Source: Flammula alnicola (taxonomy: Eukaryota; Basidiomycota; Agaricomycetes; Agaricales; Strophariaceae). Taken from it: a stretch of DNA of 64,000 bases. This document shows positions 22,778-36,495 of this stretch, one piece after another. The DNA is taken from the NCBI GenBank assembly GCA_015499995.1, contig JADNRV010000041.1, forward strand, positions 124,001-188,000. Reading direction: 5' to 3'. Numbering within the stretch: the first letter of the stretch is position 1; every line of letters begins with the position of its first letter. The position numbers were made by a program, and so were the translations under genes. The notes under the pieces were generated by a model. That model had not been told where the DNA came from. It made no database searches and saw nothing but the letters and a program-made list of their open reading frames with translations.

Positions 22778-25595
22778 CTAAAGTTTCAGACCAGCAATTG
22801 CCCGTGCTTCATGAGGTCCGATTTTCCATGATATGCCGGAGCCATTGTAAAACTCATCAACGTCCTCGTCCTTTGAGAAAATGAGCAAAGGAGCTATCCA
22901 GTTGAAAGGCTGAACCACATACACTGTCCAGATTCAGGAGAGTCGAGATTTGTTGCAATCTCAGGAATTTCTCCCGTACGTCTCCAAATGTCGTCTGCGA
23001 TGCCAAATAACCTATGATTGCTCTCAAATCGCGATCAAAGCGAACAGCCCCGAGCTATAACGCGTCAGTAAGATGCTTTATGGGACGTATCAAGCGCCAG
23101 ACCTCAGTGTACTTCAAACTCATCACGAACTTCTCCCATGGTCTCAGCAGAACGTCCAAAGCGAGCCCGATGAATAGACGATAATTTCCTTCGGAAAAGG
23201 TATCCTAAACTATATATTAGCAGATGGCGATGAACATCACCCCGTATTTGACTTGCCTTATAGCCATCTACTAGGGTCTCCCATGCTTTGACAAATCGCT
23301 TGCGAGCTAGGTCCTGATAGTCTGCAGTAGAGTATCCGTCCTCGTCTAAAACATATGTAATATCTTTGTAGATATCTGGAATGAAGTTACGCAGTTTGGG
23401 CCGAAGTAGTTGGTTGAAAAGCTGTTCAATACCGGACTGGAATTAAGGCTATGAGAAGCAAGTTTATAAGACAAATGAACTTAGTCCTTACTCTAAGTGA
23501 TGATTAAATCTGACTGTCAAACTTGATAGAGATGAAATTTGATCTTTGACGATAGGTTGCTCTTCTTCGACAAAGTGTTGGGCAATTAAAGGACTGTCGG
23601 AAAGTTCACGAATCAATCGCTCCAAATGAGATGTGACACGTCCAGATCGTTAAGAAGTATCTGCTGCAATCTGGTCATCCGATGACAGAATATAGAGCCA
23701 TCACTAACGATAAAAGTCACGCGATTCTCTCTGTCGACTCTATCTGGCCGGACATTCGATGGCGTAGGTCCCGAATTCTTGTATACATCATCCATTTTTC
23801 GTTTGATCACGCCTGCATAGTCACGGTCAACATATCTCGGAGCTGCTGCAATGTCCTCTCGACGGCGCTGAGAGAGCCGGTAGTCAAAAGTCTGGTAGTG
23901 ACAGATTTGAAGATATAAAACACTCATCAGGTGTGGTGGTGGTAATCGGAGATTGCAGCATGTCTGGCATCGAGAGCCTGTGAGCCTACATGACGAACCC
24001 AAATAAGATTCAGAGGGAAGAAAAGCGAAGGAATAGCCCACCTTATCTATGATAGTTCGAGTGTACCAGGTTTCAAGCGGTATGTAGTATGTTGTCACCA
24101 GTTGTTCGAATAAAGTTTGAGAAGCTGTACTAGTCATGATGTCAGGTTCATTGGTAGTAGGCATAGCTGTTGGTCTGTCGGGGAAAGAACCATCGTCGTC
24201 TCCGTCGGCTTTGCTAGCATCTTCCTAGATGCGCAATTCCGTTAACGATAATATGATGCTAACAACCGAGAAATTCGAAGACCTTTAATGCCTCTGAAAG
24301 GAATTTTTTGAATAGATGCCATCGGCCTACCATAGCAGCAACTTCTGATAAAACTTTGTCAATTTCCCGGGGGTCTATAACAATGTCTTCGCTTGGCTGG
24401 CGCTTAGGATGGGAGGAAAACAATGGAATCGGTGGAGTATTTATCACCTCTGCTAGCTTCAAAAAACGTCAATAGAAATCCGGATTTCCATGAATGTTTC
24501 AAAGCAAACCTTGCGTTGCATTGATCTATCTTCTTCCCATCCATCTTTAGAGTTTTGGTTACTCTGTCACTCTCCTCCAGAAGCGACGGACGACACTTTT
24601 CATTTTACCAGGGCCATAGTATTTTTCCACGACCGGTTGATGCTGATCCACGATCATAGCTATGCTTTCGAATAAAGAAGTCAATGCTGTTATATAATAG
24701 AGGGGCGAAGATGCTGTTGATTGGAAGACAATGAACATTGGACCAGACAGGGGAAATGAGAGAATTACTCTTCGCAGTAGCTGGTGATCTAACCCGAACT
24801 AGTTCCACAACAAAGGCTGCATAAGCTTCGAGGCCTTCAGCTTCCCATCCAATTGCAGGAAAGAGTTTGAAAAATCGGCTGGTTGCACTTGAATCACGAG
24901 CACTGGACGCCTCCGCAAAGTTATGACGAAATACAGAAAGTAACCTTTCCCTCGCAGCTTGTAGGTCTGGGCGGGAGGCAAGTGGCTTCCGACGTCGGCT
25001 ATAAACGGAGAGTTAAGCATTTCCCGCAGTTTAAGAGAAATCACGAACCACAGCGACCTCTGCAAAGTGACCTGAGGTGACCTCCAAAGGAAGAGACATA
25101 GCGCGGGCACAGTGTCTCGCCGCTGATTCCCATCCTGACTGTCCATAGATGTTTGCAAAGCGGATAGCGAGGACTAGAAGGGTGGGCGTAAGGGAGCCTG
25201 TTCTACATCGCAAATGAAAAATCCATCACCTTGAGCTCCATGACCTGACCGACACGCTCGCCTGCCTGCCGAACGCGTCCCATCTCTTCATCCAAGGAGC
25301 GTACCTTACTACCGACCCTTTCTGCTGTTTTTGCGGTATTTGACACCTTTTTCGTCAGCAAGTTCGCGTCTGCCTGGAGTTCATCGAGTTGAGGAGTCAG
25401 GGATTGTAGACGATTCAAAGATGAGACGATAGGCGCTCTGGCCTTCAGTAGCTGGGCCAAAGAGTTGGAAAGTTCTGCTTCTTCTGACTGAAATGCGGAG
25501 AGACATGAAAGTATTTCGGGAAGACTGGTAAGAGCTCTGGGATCCTTACGGAGATCTTGGGGCACCTCGCTGGTGGAGGCTTCAGATCGTGCCAT
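22778..25595 (-). CDS. COG4: Conserved oligomeric Golgi complex subunit 4, with frame breaks
   Basis: COG4 is a core lobe-A subunit of the tethering complex for retrograde vesicles at the Golgi and binds SNAREs and Sly1. The N-terminus from 25595 shows the family helix SLAQLLKARAPIVSSLNRLQ and TAERVGSKVRSLDEEM. The protein ends near 22780 with EARAIAGLKL-stop, and middle regions such as SRFFKLFPAIGWEAEGLEAY (about 24870-24810) fit COG4. Many short introns are present. Three frame changes without a splice site lie at about 25130 (SMDSQD to WESAARHC), about 24985 (PTSE to HLPPAQ) and about 24965 (HLPPAQ to LQAARERLL). Each is explained by one missing base. Homology is clear, but exon borders in the middle are not all resolved. 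Its ATG lies 276 bp from the end of the upstream GH3 gene on the same strand. Confidence 0.88.
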
Positions 25596-25870
25596 TTTCA
25601 CGATCCTCGCATAAGTGAGAAATTTCCGAGTGATTTAGCCGATTTCAAGCAACTTGACCTAGGACGGAGCTTCAGCCTGAGTAGTCAATATAATAGGTAT
25701 GCGGGGAAGTTGAATGATCGTGACGAGATGTTTAGATTGAAGCCACTTCGATGCCAGTACCAAATTTATTTGCACCGATTTCGAACTCTAGAAAACAGTC
25801 ATCGTAAAAATAATATCTAGGTGTTTTATATGCTATCAATTCTCTTGTCAAATATATTCCAATCTATCTT

Positions 25871-28800
25871 CTATAGTCCTTTCCAAACGAAAGACTCTGT
25901 CAACTTAACCGAATCATGCAAAACCAAATTGTCACTGCTTGTACCAACATAAAGACCGTAGTCCCCTGCTGCTATCTTCCAAGAGTTCTCCGATTCGTCC
26001 CAGAAGGAGAAAGCGTATTTATCGAGGTTGATAGTCACTACGGTTGATTCACCCTCCGAAAGATGATGAGCCTTTGCGAAACCTTTCAGTTGTAACTTGG
26101 GCGTAGTAAGGCCGACGTCTGGCAGTGAGACATAAAGCTGCACTACTTCGGAGCCGGTTCTTTCGCCTTCGTTTCTGACACTGACATTAACTTGCACCTG
26201 GAGTGCGTCAGCGTTGGTAAACTGCGCAGGAGATGTGACAGTCAGGCTTGACAGTGAGAATACTGAATAGGAGAGGCCGAAACTGTAAAATGCACTCCGT
26301 GAGCAAGCCACATGAGGCAAAAGATTTCTCGACGGACCCAAAAGGAAAGAGGGGTGATATACCCCGGGCCTGATAATGTTTATAGCCACGAAAAGATCTT
26401 CACGATAGCTAGAAAACATGAGAATGAAATTTCAAGTCCAAAAGATTGCAATGCATTTAGCACTTACTGAATCTTCCCTTGCTCGCTCCGATCATTAAGA
26501 TATGCAGGTATATCTTCCATTCGCACAGGTAAGGTCAGAGGAAGCCGTCCACTCGGATTCACAGCCCCAAATAGAACGTCCGCAATTGCATTACCAGCTT
26601 CATTTCCGGAATACCACGTCTGAAGCAAGCCACCGACCTCCTCGATCCATGGCATTGAAACAGCAGAGCCCTGAGAAGAAAAAACAGGTCAATAGGTTTC
26701 GAGACATGGTGAAAGACAACAGACAGCCTGGATGCACACGACCGTGCATGGGTTTGCTTGGGCTAATTTTTTAATTAACTCGTCCTGCCGTCCGGGAAGT
26801 TGAAGAGATGGCCGATCAAAACCTTCACTTTCCCATTCAGGTGTTAACCCCCCAACGAAGATGACAGCATCAACACGCTTTGCGAGGGCGACTGCCTCTT
26901 CTATAGCTTTCTCTTCGTCTATTTTTTCACATCCTCCTAGGCGCTGCAGTGGTATGTAAGTACGAGACTATGACGAGTTTTAGGATTTCGCTTACCACTC
27001 CACGCATCAAAGCTGGTTGTGAAAGCCGGCCTTCACCTTTGTCGTCTTCGCCATCCGGAGGAGGTGTATTCGTATAAATCACAAGAATATCAACAGGCCT
27101 TCCAGCCTCGAGGTGTATAGAGGCCTTTTCTTCGATAGTCCCTTGACTGGTGGTTGTAAATAAGAGCTCGGGGAAGAAATTTGAGTTTGATGAACCCACC
27201 CGTAGAAGAAATCGCCGGGTGTTTGCTTGGTCCAGTTATCAATGACAATTGAACCATTAACCCATAACTTGGCTCGACCTGTATAATAGACATTTCTTGA
27301 GAAAGAGGCCTTGCCAAGGGAACCATGCATAACCAACCGGCAACTGTTAACCCTAATTCAAATAAACCAGTTTTCTCAACATTTAACTTTCCTTGAAGCT
27401 TTATAGACCATGTAGGGGTCAATCCCTCCGGTAAGAAATCGTTCAGCTTGACTCTGGTGTCATTGAGGATAAAATCTTGGACTGGAATAGACATTTCACC
27501 ATTCTCGTCATGAGAATAGAAGGTGCAGAGCCATCCAGGTTCGCCATCAGGAGTCTGCAGGTAATTCTCCAAAGTTGGGAGATATTTATGCGCTGCAAAG
27601 ATTATTTATGATTAGTCAGGTCTTCTTAGACGAAACACGACTCACCGTAACAGCCAACATGATATTGAATGTTAGACCCTGGAGGCGCACTGTCGTTAAT
27701 GCCTTTCCAGGGAGAGATAATGTATGTAGCCTTGAGAGCCGCAGATCCCCCACCCGAGATAACGCGTTCCTTGGCATTGGGACCGATCACAGCAATATTC
27801 AAAGGGGTTTGTTGACTCAGTGGAAGGAGGTTCTCTCTGTTTTTCAACAGGACGATTCCTTCTGCAGCCAAGGCCCGACAAAACTGCCTCAACTCTGGTG
27901 AATCACGCGACGCTCAATCCCGTCGCCGAAGACTACCGCTGGGTTTTTGCGAGCTTGCTGTTGGACGAAACTGAGGATGTTGGTGACGCGCTCGTCAAGA
28001 GTGGAGGATAATAATTTCCGAGCAGACAGACAGTGCAAAACAAGAAGAGGAGTTCTCCACCGTGGGGGCCCTGGCATTTCAAGGTCAAGGCCAGCATTTA
28101 TGGCCCCGTCCGAACCGTATGTCCCAAACCTTCAATTTGTCAGGATATGAAAATCAAAAAAGGGACTGGTATACCAATCACTGATTATGATGCCTTTAAA
28201 ATCCCATTCTCCGCGAAGTATATTTGTCAATAATTCCTTGTTTTCCGAACAGTGGATGCCCTTTATACGGCCATATCTGTCAAAAAGCCGTTTAGAAACG
28301 AGACCAAGATTATTGTAAACTGAAATTTGGTCACGATGTCATAAATGCTCCTGGTTGGGCATGCCTCTGAGCGAGCATGAATCTACAAGAAATGAGATCT
28401 CTGAGATTTACAGACTGTGACAACCTAGGGTACGTACGGATATAGATATACTTCTCGTAGTGCTCTATCGGACACGACCGACTCCGCTGCTGTACGCTCA
28501 TGTTCTTGGTCGTTTGCTACGAAGTGTTTGATGGCTATTATCCTCTGCGATTAAATTATATGCTCAAAACACCGTGTGAAGGCAGTACGAACTAGCAGAA
28601 ACTCCTTCAGACTGCAACCCATTCACATATGCAGCGGCCAAGGTACCTGATAAAATATCCGATACATTGAGTGACTTCAATTCAGATGGCGGTCAGTATA
28701 CAGACCAGACAGGTGGGGATCTTCGGAGAAGGACTCGAATGCTCTACCACCCAAGGGTGTGCGTTGAATGTTACATGTAGGAGCCAGGAGAATTACAGAA

Positions 28801-29193
28801 GATTTAATTTTTGCTTCTTGAGCCAAAAAGACCCCAACACGCCGAACAAGATCCGGGTCGAAGGTAGAGGCCAGAGCGGTCGCGCACTACACTATGCAAT
28901 TAGGACGGTCGACGCAAGCAGTAGCATTACCATACAGGCAGACATTGTGCAGGTGTGGGCACAAAATGAGAGGAGCCTCGAACACCCTTGAAGACGAGTC
29001 AGTCGAGGTGCTGATGATAATCAAGTTGAAAGATCACATTTGGACCATCGCTCATGCGGATAGATGGGATTCCAAGCCTCTCAATAGCGGTCGTGTTCCA
29101 CCAATTGGGAGCGGCGAGAAGGGATATTTTCTCCTCCACCTTGAGCTTTTTGACTAGGTCGGGAATCGAGGCATTAAGAAAGGGATGAGGCAT
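25871..29193 (-). CDS. GH3 beta-glucosidase with inserted PA14 domain, two frame breaks
   Basis: Hydrolyses terminal beta-linked glucose from cello-oligosaccharides and glucosides. From [11 protein letters not shown] (29193): GH3 N-terminal barrel with SDGPNGVRG (split by an intron), [20 protein letters not shown] near 28750, [12 protein letters not shown] near 28530, and the nucleophile motif SDWFGTYG (SDW split by an intron near 28150). The C-terminal GH3 domain starts near 27890 (EGIVLLKN). It is interrupted by a PA14 domain about 27600-27000 ([11 protein letters not shown]), as in the Kluyveromyces-type enzymes, and ends with a fibronectin III-like domain (SFVWKGL-stop). About a dozen introns splice in frame. 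Two single-base losses interrupt it, near 27910 (before RDSPELRQF) and 26388 (FV to GYKHYQARG). There is no signal peptide, suggesting an intracellular enzyme. Estimated length is about 860 residues. Confidence 0.92.
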
Positions 29194-29442
29194 GGTGATT
29201 GTGGATAGGTGGTAAGAAAGTTCAGGGCGGTGACCCTGGGATTCAGCGGGGTCATATACATATGCAGGGTAGTTGTCGGACTTGGGAGATTGTTGAACCA
29301 ACCTTTCAGAACTATTTTGTGTAGTCCTAATTGGCAGCAGCTTCCCTAAATCGTCATGAGGACCTATTTCAAGCATCATCCCTCCGTCGACTGGCACAAA
29401 ATGCTCGAGAAACTGGTGACCTTTTACTAAATTCCCTCAGCC

Positions 29443-30075
29443 ATGTCAAATTCACCCGAACCTATCCTCACAAACGAAGCCCGTCCACAGGCAGATGCTA
29501 CAATCACCGTACGCATCATAAAGTCCTTTAAATTTCGCACAGAGCGGAGTCTTGTCCTCCATAATGTCAATCTCATCACAACCACAATCGCCCAACTGAA
29601 GGAGATGGCGAAGCAAGGTTTCGCACCCTCCATTATTCTCGGAAAATTATCTCATGTGCTAACGTGCAACAGCCGTTGCAACCCAGCCGGGTTGGAAGCC
29701 ATATCGCTCCGTTCATCTCGGTATGTTCTATCCCCACTGAAAATACTGGGCGTTAAGTATTGTTGTAGATACCATGAAGCTCTATATGAAAGCGCACGGT
29801 GCCAAGGTTAGTCCCAGAAATTTTCGGAAGGACTCTGTTGTCTTACAGTCAGTAGACATCCAACCTTATTATCAACCTTGATCACGATGATTGGATATTG
29901 GGTGATGATCAGAAGACTCTTGCTGAAGTGGGCTTTGGTCAGCGACAATTTCTGATCACAATAACTCCATGCTGATTAAAGCTTACATTCAGAGAACGAG
30001 ACAGAAGTCAGCTTCTTCAATCGCAGCGACTTTGAAGCGTTTAAACTTAACCCAGAGGTAATTAAACCAAGTTAA
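29443..30075 (+). CDS. UPF0538 family protein (C2orf76 homologue)
   Basis: A small conserved eukaryotic protein of unknown function with a probable ubiquitin-like fold. It starts MSNSPEPIL at 29443 and contains ITVRIIKSFKFRTERSLV and VNLITTTIAQL, then, across introns, WKPYR, MKLYMKAHGAKTSNL, and LDHDDWILGDDQKTLAEVGF. It ends SFFNRSDFEAFKLNPEVIKPS. The pattern of T-x-R-x-x-K-S-F at the start and the NETEVSFF segment near the end match the family. Three or four short introns give about 140 residues, the usual size. It is divergent from the GH3 gene (249 bp apart) and convergent with the DnaJ gene. No function can be inferred from context. Confidence 0.85.
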
Positions 30076-30221
30076 ATATCGATACATCCTGTCGACTTAT
30101 TATATTGTTCACCCTCATAAGACTAGCTGGGACATATGAATGTGTAGGTATTAAATGACATGTGTATCGATGTAGTAAGCCGGAATCTACGAAATGCCTG
30201 AAACGAAATGCTATCGACAGT

Positions 30222-31705
30222 CTACTGGTTCGCGCACTGCACGCGTGGCTCGTCATGGTCTTCATCCATCGCATCATCCTGAATGCCACCTCGTGACCGC
30301 GTATCCGCATCTTCAAGAGTAACCTCTTCAAGAAGGATGTGCTTATCGAACTTTTCAATAGGATTGCGTGGCGGTAGAGCCCGTTCTAGCAAAGGAATGG
30401 CAGCCGGGTCGATGGTATCTGGGAATTTGACGCTCAATTTGACATATAAGTCACCGGGTTCGTGGTGTCGTTGTGAAGGCATTCCTTGTCCATGAATAAC
30501 CTTCACTTCGCCTGAAGAGAAGAGACGCTAAGTAAGACAAGTGAAAATTATAGAACAAATCGTGGAACTAACCGTGCTTCACGACTTCTCCTGGTTCTAT
30601 ATTGACGATAAGGGCGCGGTCGTCTAGGTGTTTGATGGCAATCTGCCCTCCAGCAAGAGCCGTTAGAAGGTCGACCTCGACGTCGGTGATGAGGTCATTC
30701 TCCTGGCGCCGGAAGCGCTCATGGGGTTTCTCCTCTATCACAATAACAACGTCCCCTGGTTCTGCCGTTGGTGACTGGTCGCTTTCCCCTCTGAATTGTA
30801 TCGTTTGGCCGCCCTTCATTCCTTTGTCGATATGAACTTCGAGGAATTTCTTTTCTGGAAGAACCTTCTTTCCCTTGCAGTTGGTACACCTGTCCTTCGC
30901 GTTGATGACTTCTCCCGTCCCCGAACACTCGTCGCAAGGCGATTGTATCTGCTGGATCATAGGTCCCATTTGACGCAATGTGACCTTGATACCGCGTCCA
31001 CTACAGTTTGTGCACGTCCGCACAGCGCCATCCTTTCCGCCCTTTCCTTTACACTTGGTACAGATGACATTCCTTGTTAGAGCGAGCTTCGAAGTTTTTC
31101 CCTTGTAGAGATCTTCTAGGGTAACATGGACACGATGGACGAGATCCTTGGTCTTGCGAGGGCCTTGAGATCGTCCGCCACCACCTCCACCAAAGAAACC
31201 TCCGCCACCTCCAAACAATTGACTGAAGAGATCCTGCGCAATAATAAAGAGGTTACCAAGGAGACACCGACATGAAGGACGAATAGGAAACGTACCTGAG
31301 GATCCATTCCGCCCATTCCACCCTGCTCAGACAGACCAGCCTCTCCCCTAGCATCGTATACACTCCGTCTGTCAGGATCCGACAAGACTTCGTAACTAAC
31401 AATGAATCAGCTTGCACGAAGATGGGCAGAATTGAGAAAACCGACGGACGCATGGGTTACTTCCTTGAACAACTCTGGGTCACCGCCCTTGTCAGGATGT
31501 AGTCTCAGTGCTCTGGGTGGATAGCAGCCATAAGTGAATGCATACAGAAAGTGCACAAGGTTGCTTACTTTTTCCGATAAGCCTTCTTGAGATCGGACTC
31601 TGATGCATTGGGAGGGACCTCCAAAAGGTCATAGAATTTTCTGGCGTGAATTAGTATATAGAGAGAGGAAAGGTAGGATGAAAGCGCTCACGTTTCACGA
31701 ACCAT
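30222..31705 (-). CDS. mas5: Type I J-domain co-chaperone (Ydj1/Mas5, DnaJA)
   Basis: Delivers unfolded clients to Hsp70 and stimulates its ATPase. The first exon MVRET (31705) joins to KFYDLLEVPPNASESDLKKA; the HPD motif (LRLHPDKGGDP) lies near 31485. A Gly/Phe-rich region near 31210 (GGGGGFFGGGG) precedes four zinc-finger repeats of CxxCxGxG type between about 31060 and 30870 (CTKCKGKG, CTNCSGRG, CDECSGTG, CTNCKGKK). Two substrate-binding beta domains follow. The protein ends CANQ-stop, a CaaX box like the CASQ of yeast Ydj1, so farnesylation and attachment to the ER face are expected. Five introns break the 5' half. Length is about 400 residues. It shares orientation with the Nit2-like gene upstream, 149 bp away. 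Confidence 0.95.
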
Positions 31706-31854
31706 AGTATACGGCAGAGATGGAGGAAGATGAAGAACAAGAGTGTTTGATACGTTTTTGACTAGTTATGACAAAAATTGATGATCGTTCTACAACCATC
31801 CACAACTTTCTACAAACTTTACAAATCCGGCAACCTCCCAAATGGAATCATTTT

Positions 31855-33523
31855 CTAAGCAGCCACATCCGTGTACACATCAAACCTGCGCTGAACGGTC
31901 ACAGGAATCCCCGCCCGAGTCTCCGTCAGCACGTCCGGGTCTGCACAATCAATTTCACCTTGTCCATGGATCCAGAACACACAAGACAAATCCCACTTAC
32001 CGATCTCCGCGTATATAATTTCTTCGCCGTCACCGGCTTCACTGAGCACTCTGCCCCTGTTTCTCCAGTTAATTACTAGTACTGTAATAGAACAATCTAT
32101 TGCGACGAACATTGGATCAACCACCATTGAATGGCCCCACTGCATCATTGTTCTATGAGATGTTCAACACGACGGAGAATGAAGCATACCGCGTGATATC
32201 CAGCAGTCAGATCTCGTGCAGGACTGCACATTGAAACAAACACTTGATTATCCACGGCTCTACCAAGAACATCAACCGTGATATACGACATTTATCTCGA
32301 AACGAAACGGACCTGCTACGTTGTAAAAGCTCCCAGTGTAAAGGACCGGTCGTGAGGTTGAACGCCCCGGGATAGATTAGAACGTTGCAGCCTTTCTCCG
32401 TTGTCAAAGGTACTGTACTAAATCAATCAATTCGGCGGTCACAGGTCACAGGCCTACCCGATTTGACGAAAGGTCACGGAGGTCACAGCAAAAATCCCCA
32501 AAATCCCCCCGGAACAGTCATTCCGGGCATCAAAAAGCTTACAAATCCATCAAAATCGTCCAAATATAGTAATTTGACGAATTCAAAATTTCGTCAGTTG
32601 GGTCACAGGTCACACCTACTGACGAATTGATTGATTTAGTACAGTATAGGCTAGAGATTAAATTCGAGCAGAGGCATACCTTGACGTGCGGCAATCATAG
32701 CCATCTCAGGAAACCGGATATCGTAACATATCCCCAATCCAATTTTTGCGAAACCTAAGGAAGCAAAGATGAAGACAGAAAACCAAGGTATCGGAGGATA
32801 ATACCAGTGTCAAATGAGTTCAACGTGGTTCCACCCGTAAGCGTCTCGCTTTCCTGAGTGAAATAAGTCAGCTCGCACAAGACTGAACGAATAGGCGATT
32901 CTAACTGTGAACTTGATCTTCCCTGGAATATCGATGTCGAAGAGGTGGACTTTACGGTGCATCGCAACAAGGTCACCTAAGGAGCAGCTTAGAACGTCGT
33001 GGCGTACTTAGGGAGCACAGTCTGTACCATCGGGATTGTAAACGGTACATGTGTTGTAAATTTTGTCGTCCTCGACATCCCGTTCTGGGATTGAGCCTAA
33101 GAGAGATAGGCATCCTTGACAATAGGAGGGAAGGATGAAGAAGGGGCCACACCTCCGATAAGCCACGTTTTCACTTCCTTTGCCACCGACGACAGCATCT
33201 GCACACTTTCGCTGGCGCTTTTTGCAATGTCGTAAGGTCTGCCTGGTTTAAAACCTATCTTCTCTGCGTATACTGGAAAGTGAGTATGACCATAGGGCGA
33301 ATTGAAACATTCCTAATTCTGCTTAAATAAAAATGCAAGGACAGTGGGATTGAAGACAAACCGGAAGCACGATTATGTCTGGTCTTTTCGCTTGCCCCTG
33401 AGCAGCTTTTAAAACCATCTCGCGTGCATGCCGCAAGTTTTCCGATTTATTCGAGCCAACATTGCCCAGCTGGATCAAGGCTAGAGTGAATGCCTTAAAA
33501 GGAGTTGAAGTGAGGGGTGGCAT
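31855..33523 (-). CDS. Nit2-like omega-amidase (carbon-nitrogen hydrolase)
   Basis: The nitrilase superfamily member Nit2 hydrolyses alpha-ketoglutaramate and alpha-ketosuccinamate. Starting at [20 protein letters not shown] (33523), the N-terminal strand and REMVLKAAQ helix are typical. The nucleophile Cys is in [12 protein letters not shown] near 32715, followed by [20 protein letters not shown] near 32390-32330. The end [17 protein letters not shown] matches the family. About ten introns are present. One, at 32392-32679, is 288 nt instead of the local 45-65 because it contains a MITE. An in-frame upstream ATG at 33544 would add seven residues. Length is about 300 residues, as in Nit2. Substrate is inferred from family. 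Confidence 0.9.
32411..32646. mobile_element. MITE with perfect 22-24 bp terminal inverted repeats inside an intron
   Basis: The left end 32411-32434 is the exact reverse complement of the right end 32623-32646. The outermost TA on each side suggests a TA target-site duplication, giving a 232-bp element (32413-32644) typical of Tc1/mariner-type MITEs. The interior is non-coding, with direct repeats of ggtcacaggtcaca near each end and a small ccggaa/ttccgg hairpin near 32511. It lies inside an intron of the Nit2-like gene, leaving donor and acceptor untouched. Perfect ends imply a recent insertion. Confidence 0.88.
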
Positions 33524-33589
33524 GGCGGCGAAAACACAGTTCAAGTTAGTTCGAGTCCAAGGTTCAAGATAACAAGTATGATCATGCTA

Positions 33590-33665
33590 TGCCCGATGCC
33601 GGGGCCCGACTCCCGGAGAAAGGTGAGTATCGCCGTGCCCGAGCGCTATCCTCATTGTCCGGGCA
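33590..33665. other. GC-rich palindromic block, possible structured RNA
   Basis: A 76-nt GC-rich block with closing complementary ends (TGCCCG and CGGGCA) and internal self-complementary runs (ccggggcccg, ctcccggag) sits in the 285-bp gap between the Nit2-like and DDX41 genes. A B-box-like gttcgagtcc is at 33550-33559. It has no tRNA T-loop in the right place. The minus strand reads ATACTCACC, one base from the U1 snRNA 5' end, but the rest does not match U1 as I know it. Nature unknown. Confidence 0.3.
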
Positions 33666-33808
33666 GATTGCAGCATACCAAGTAATTCCAACCCGGTCGA
33701 AAGCCTCTGAAGTCACAATAATCGCGCGAATTTAACTTATAAGTATACACAAGAAGTGCACGCATGCCTTAGCTGACAAAGGCCAAAGTGCCGTATTATA
33801 CAACACCT

Positions 33809-36134
<2,326 letters not shown>

Positions 36135-36495
36135 GGTGGCCAAGAACAAGAGTGAACGGCAAGTGAACGCTTTCTGCTCAGGCACTAAATCGTCACACCT
36201 GTAACTTGCCTCAGGCTGTAACGCATTGACTCATGGACAACACCATCTAACACCATACTCGAGTAGAACATATTTTATCTCGACTTATTACCACACACAC
36301 CTTTGCATACACAATATTACTTTACATATGCCATAAACATTGTATAATACGAATTTTAATACCACTAATGGAGGTCTATTCCGCATAGAGTATTTTGGGA
36401 TCTAGTGCGGGCGGTGGCTGCCAAGCAGTCGCAATTTTGACTTTCATCTTTCTAATAGTAACCACTACCTAGTCCTTCTTTACTTTTCTTCGACA
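36135..36495. promoter_or_regulatory. Divergent promoter region of DDX41 and PEBP-like genes
   Basis: 361 bp between two start codons, AT-rich in the centre (36270-36370). A short duplicated aacaccat motif lies near 36240-36255. No other element is evident. Confidence 0.45.

Noticed and set aside
33600..33640. U1 snRNA on the minus strand
   Set aside because: Only the ATACTCACC stretch resembles the U1 5' end, with one base different; downstream stems and the Sm site are not seen.
33590..33665. tRNA gene
   Set aside because: The length and closing stem fit, but there is no T-loop consensus at the right place and no sensible anticodon arm.
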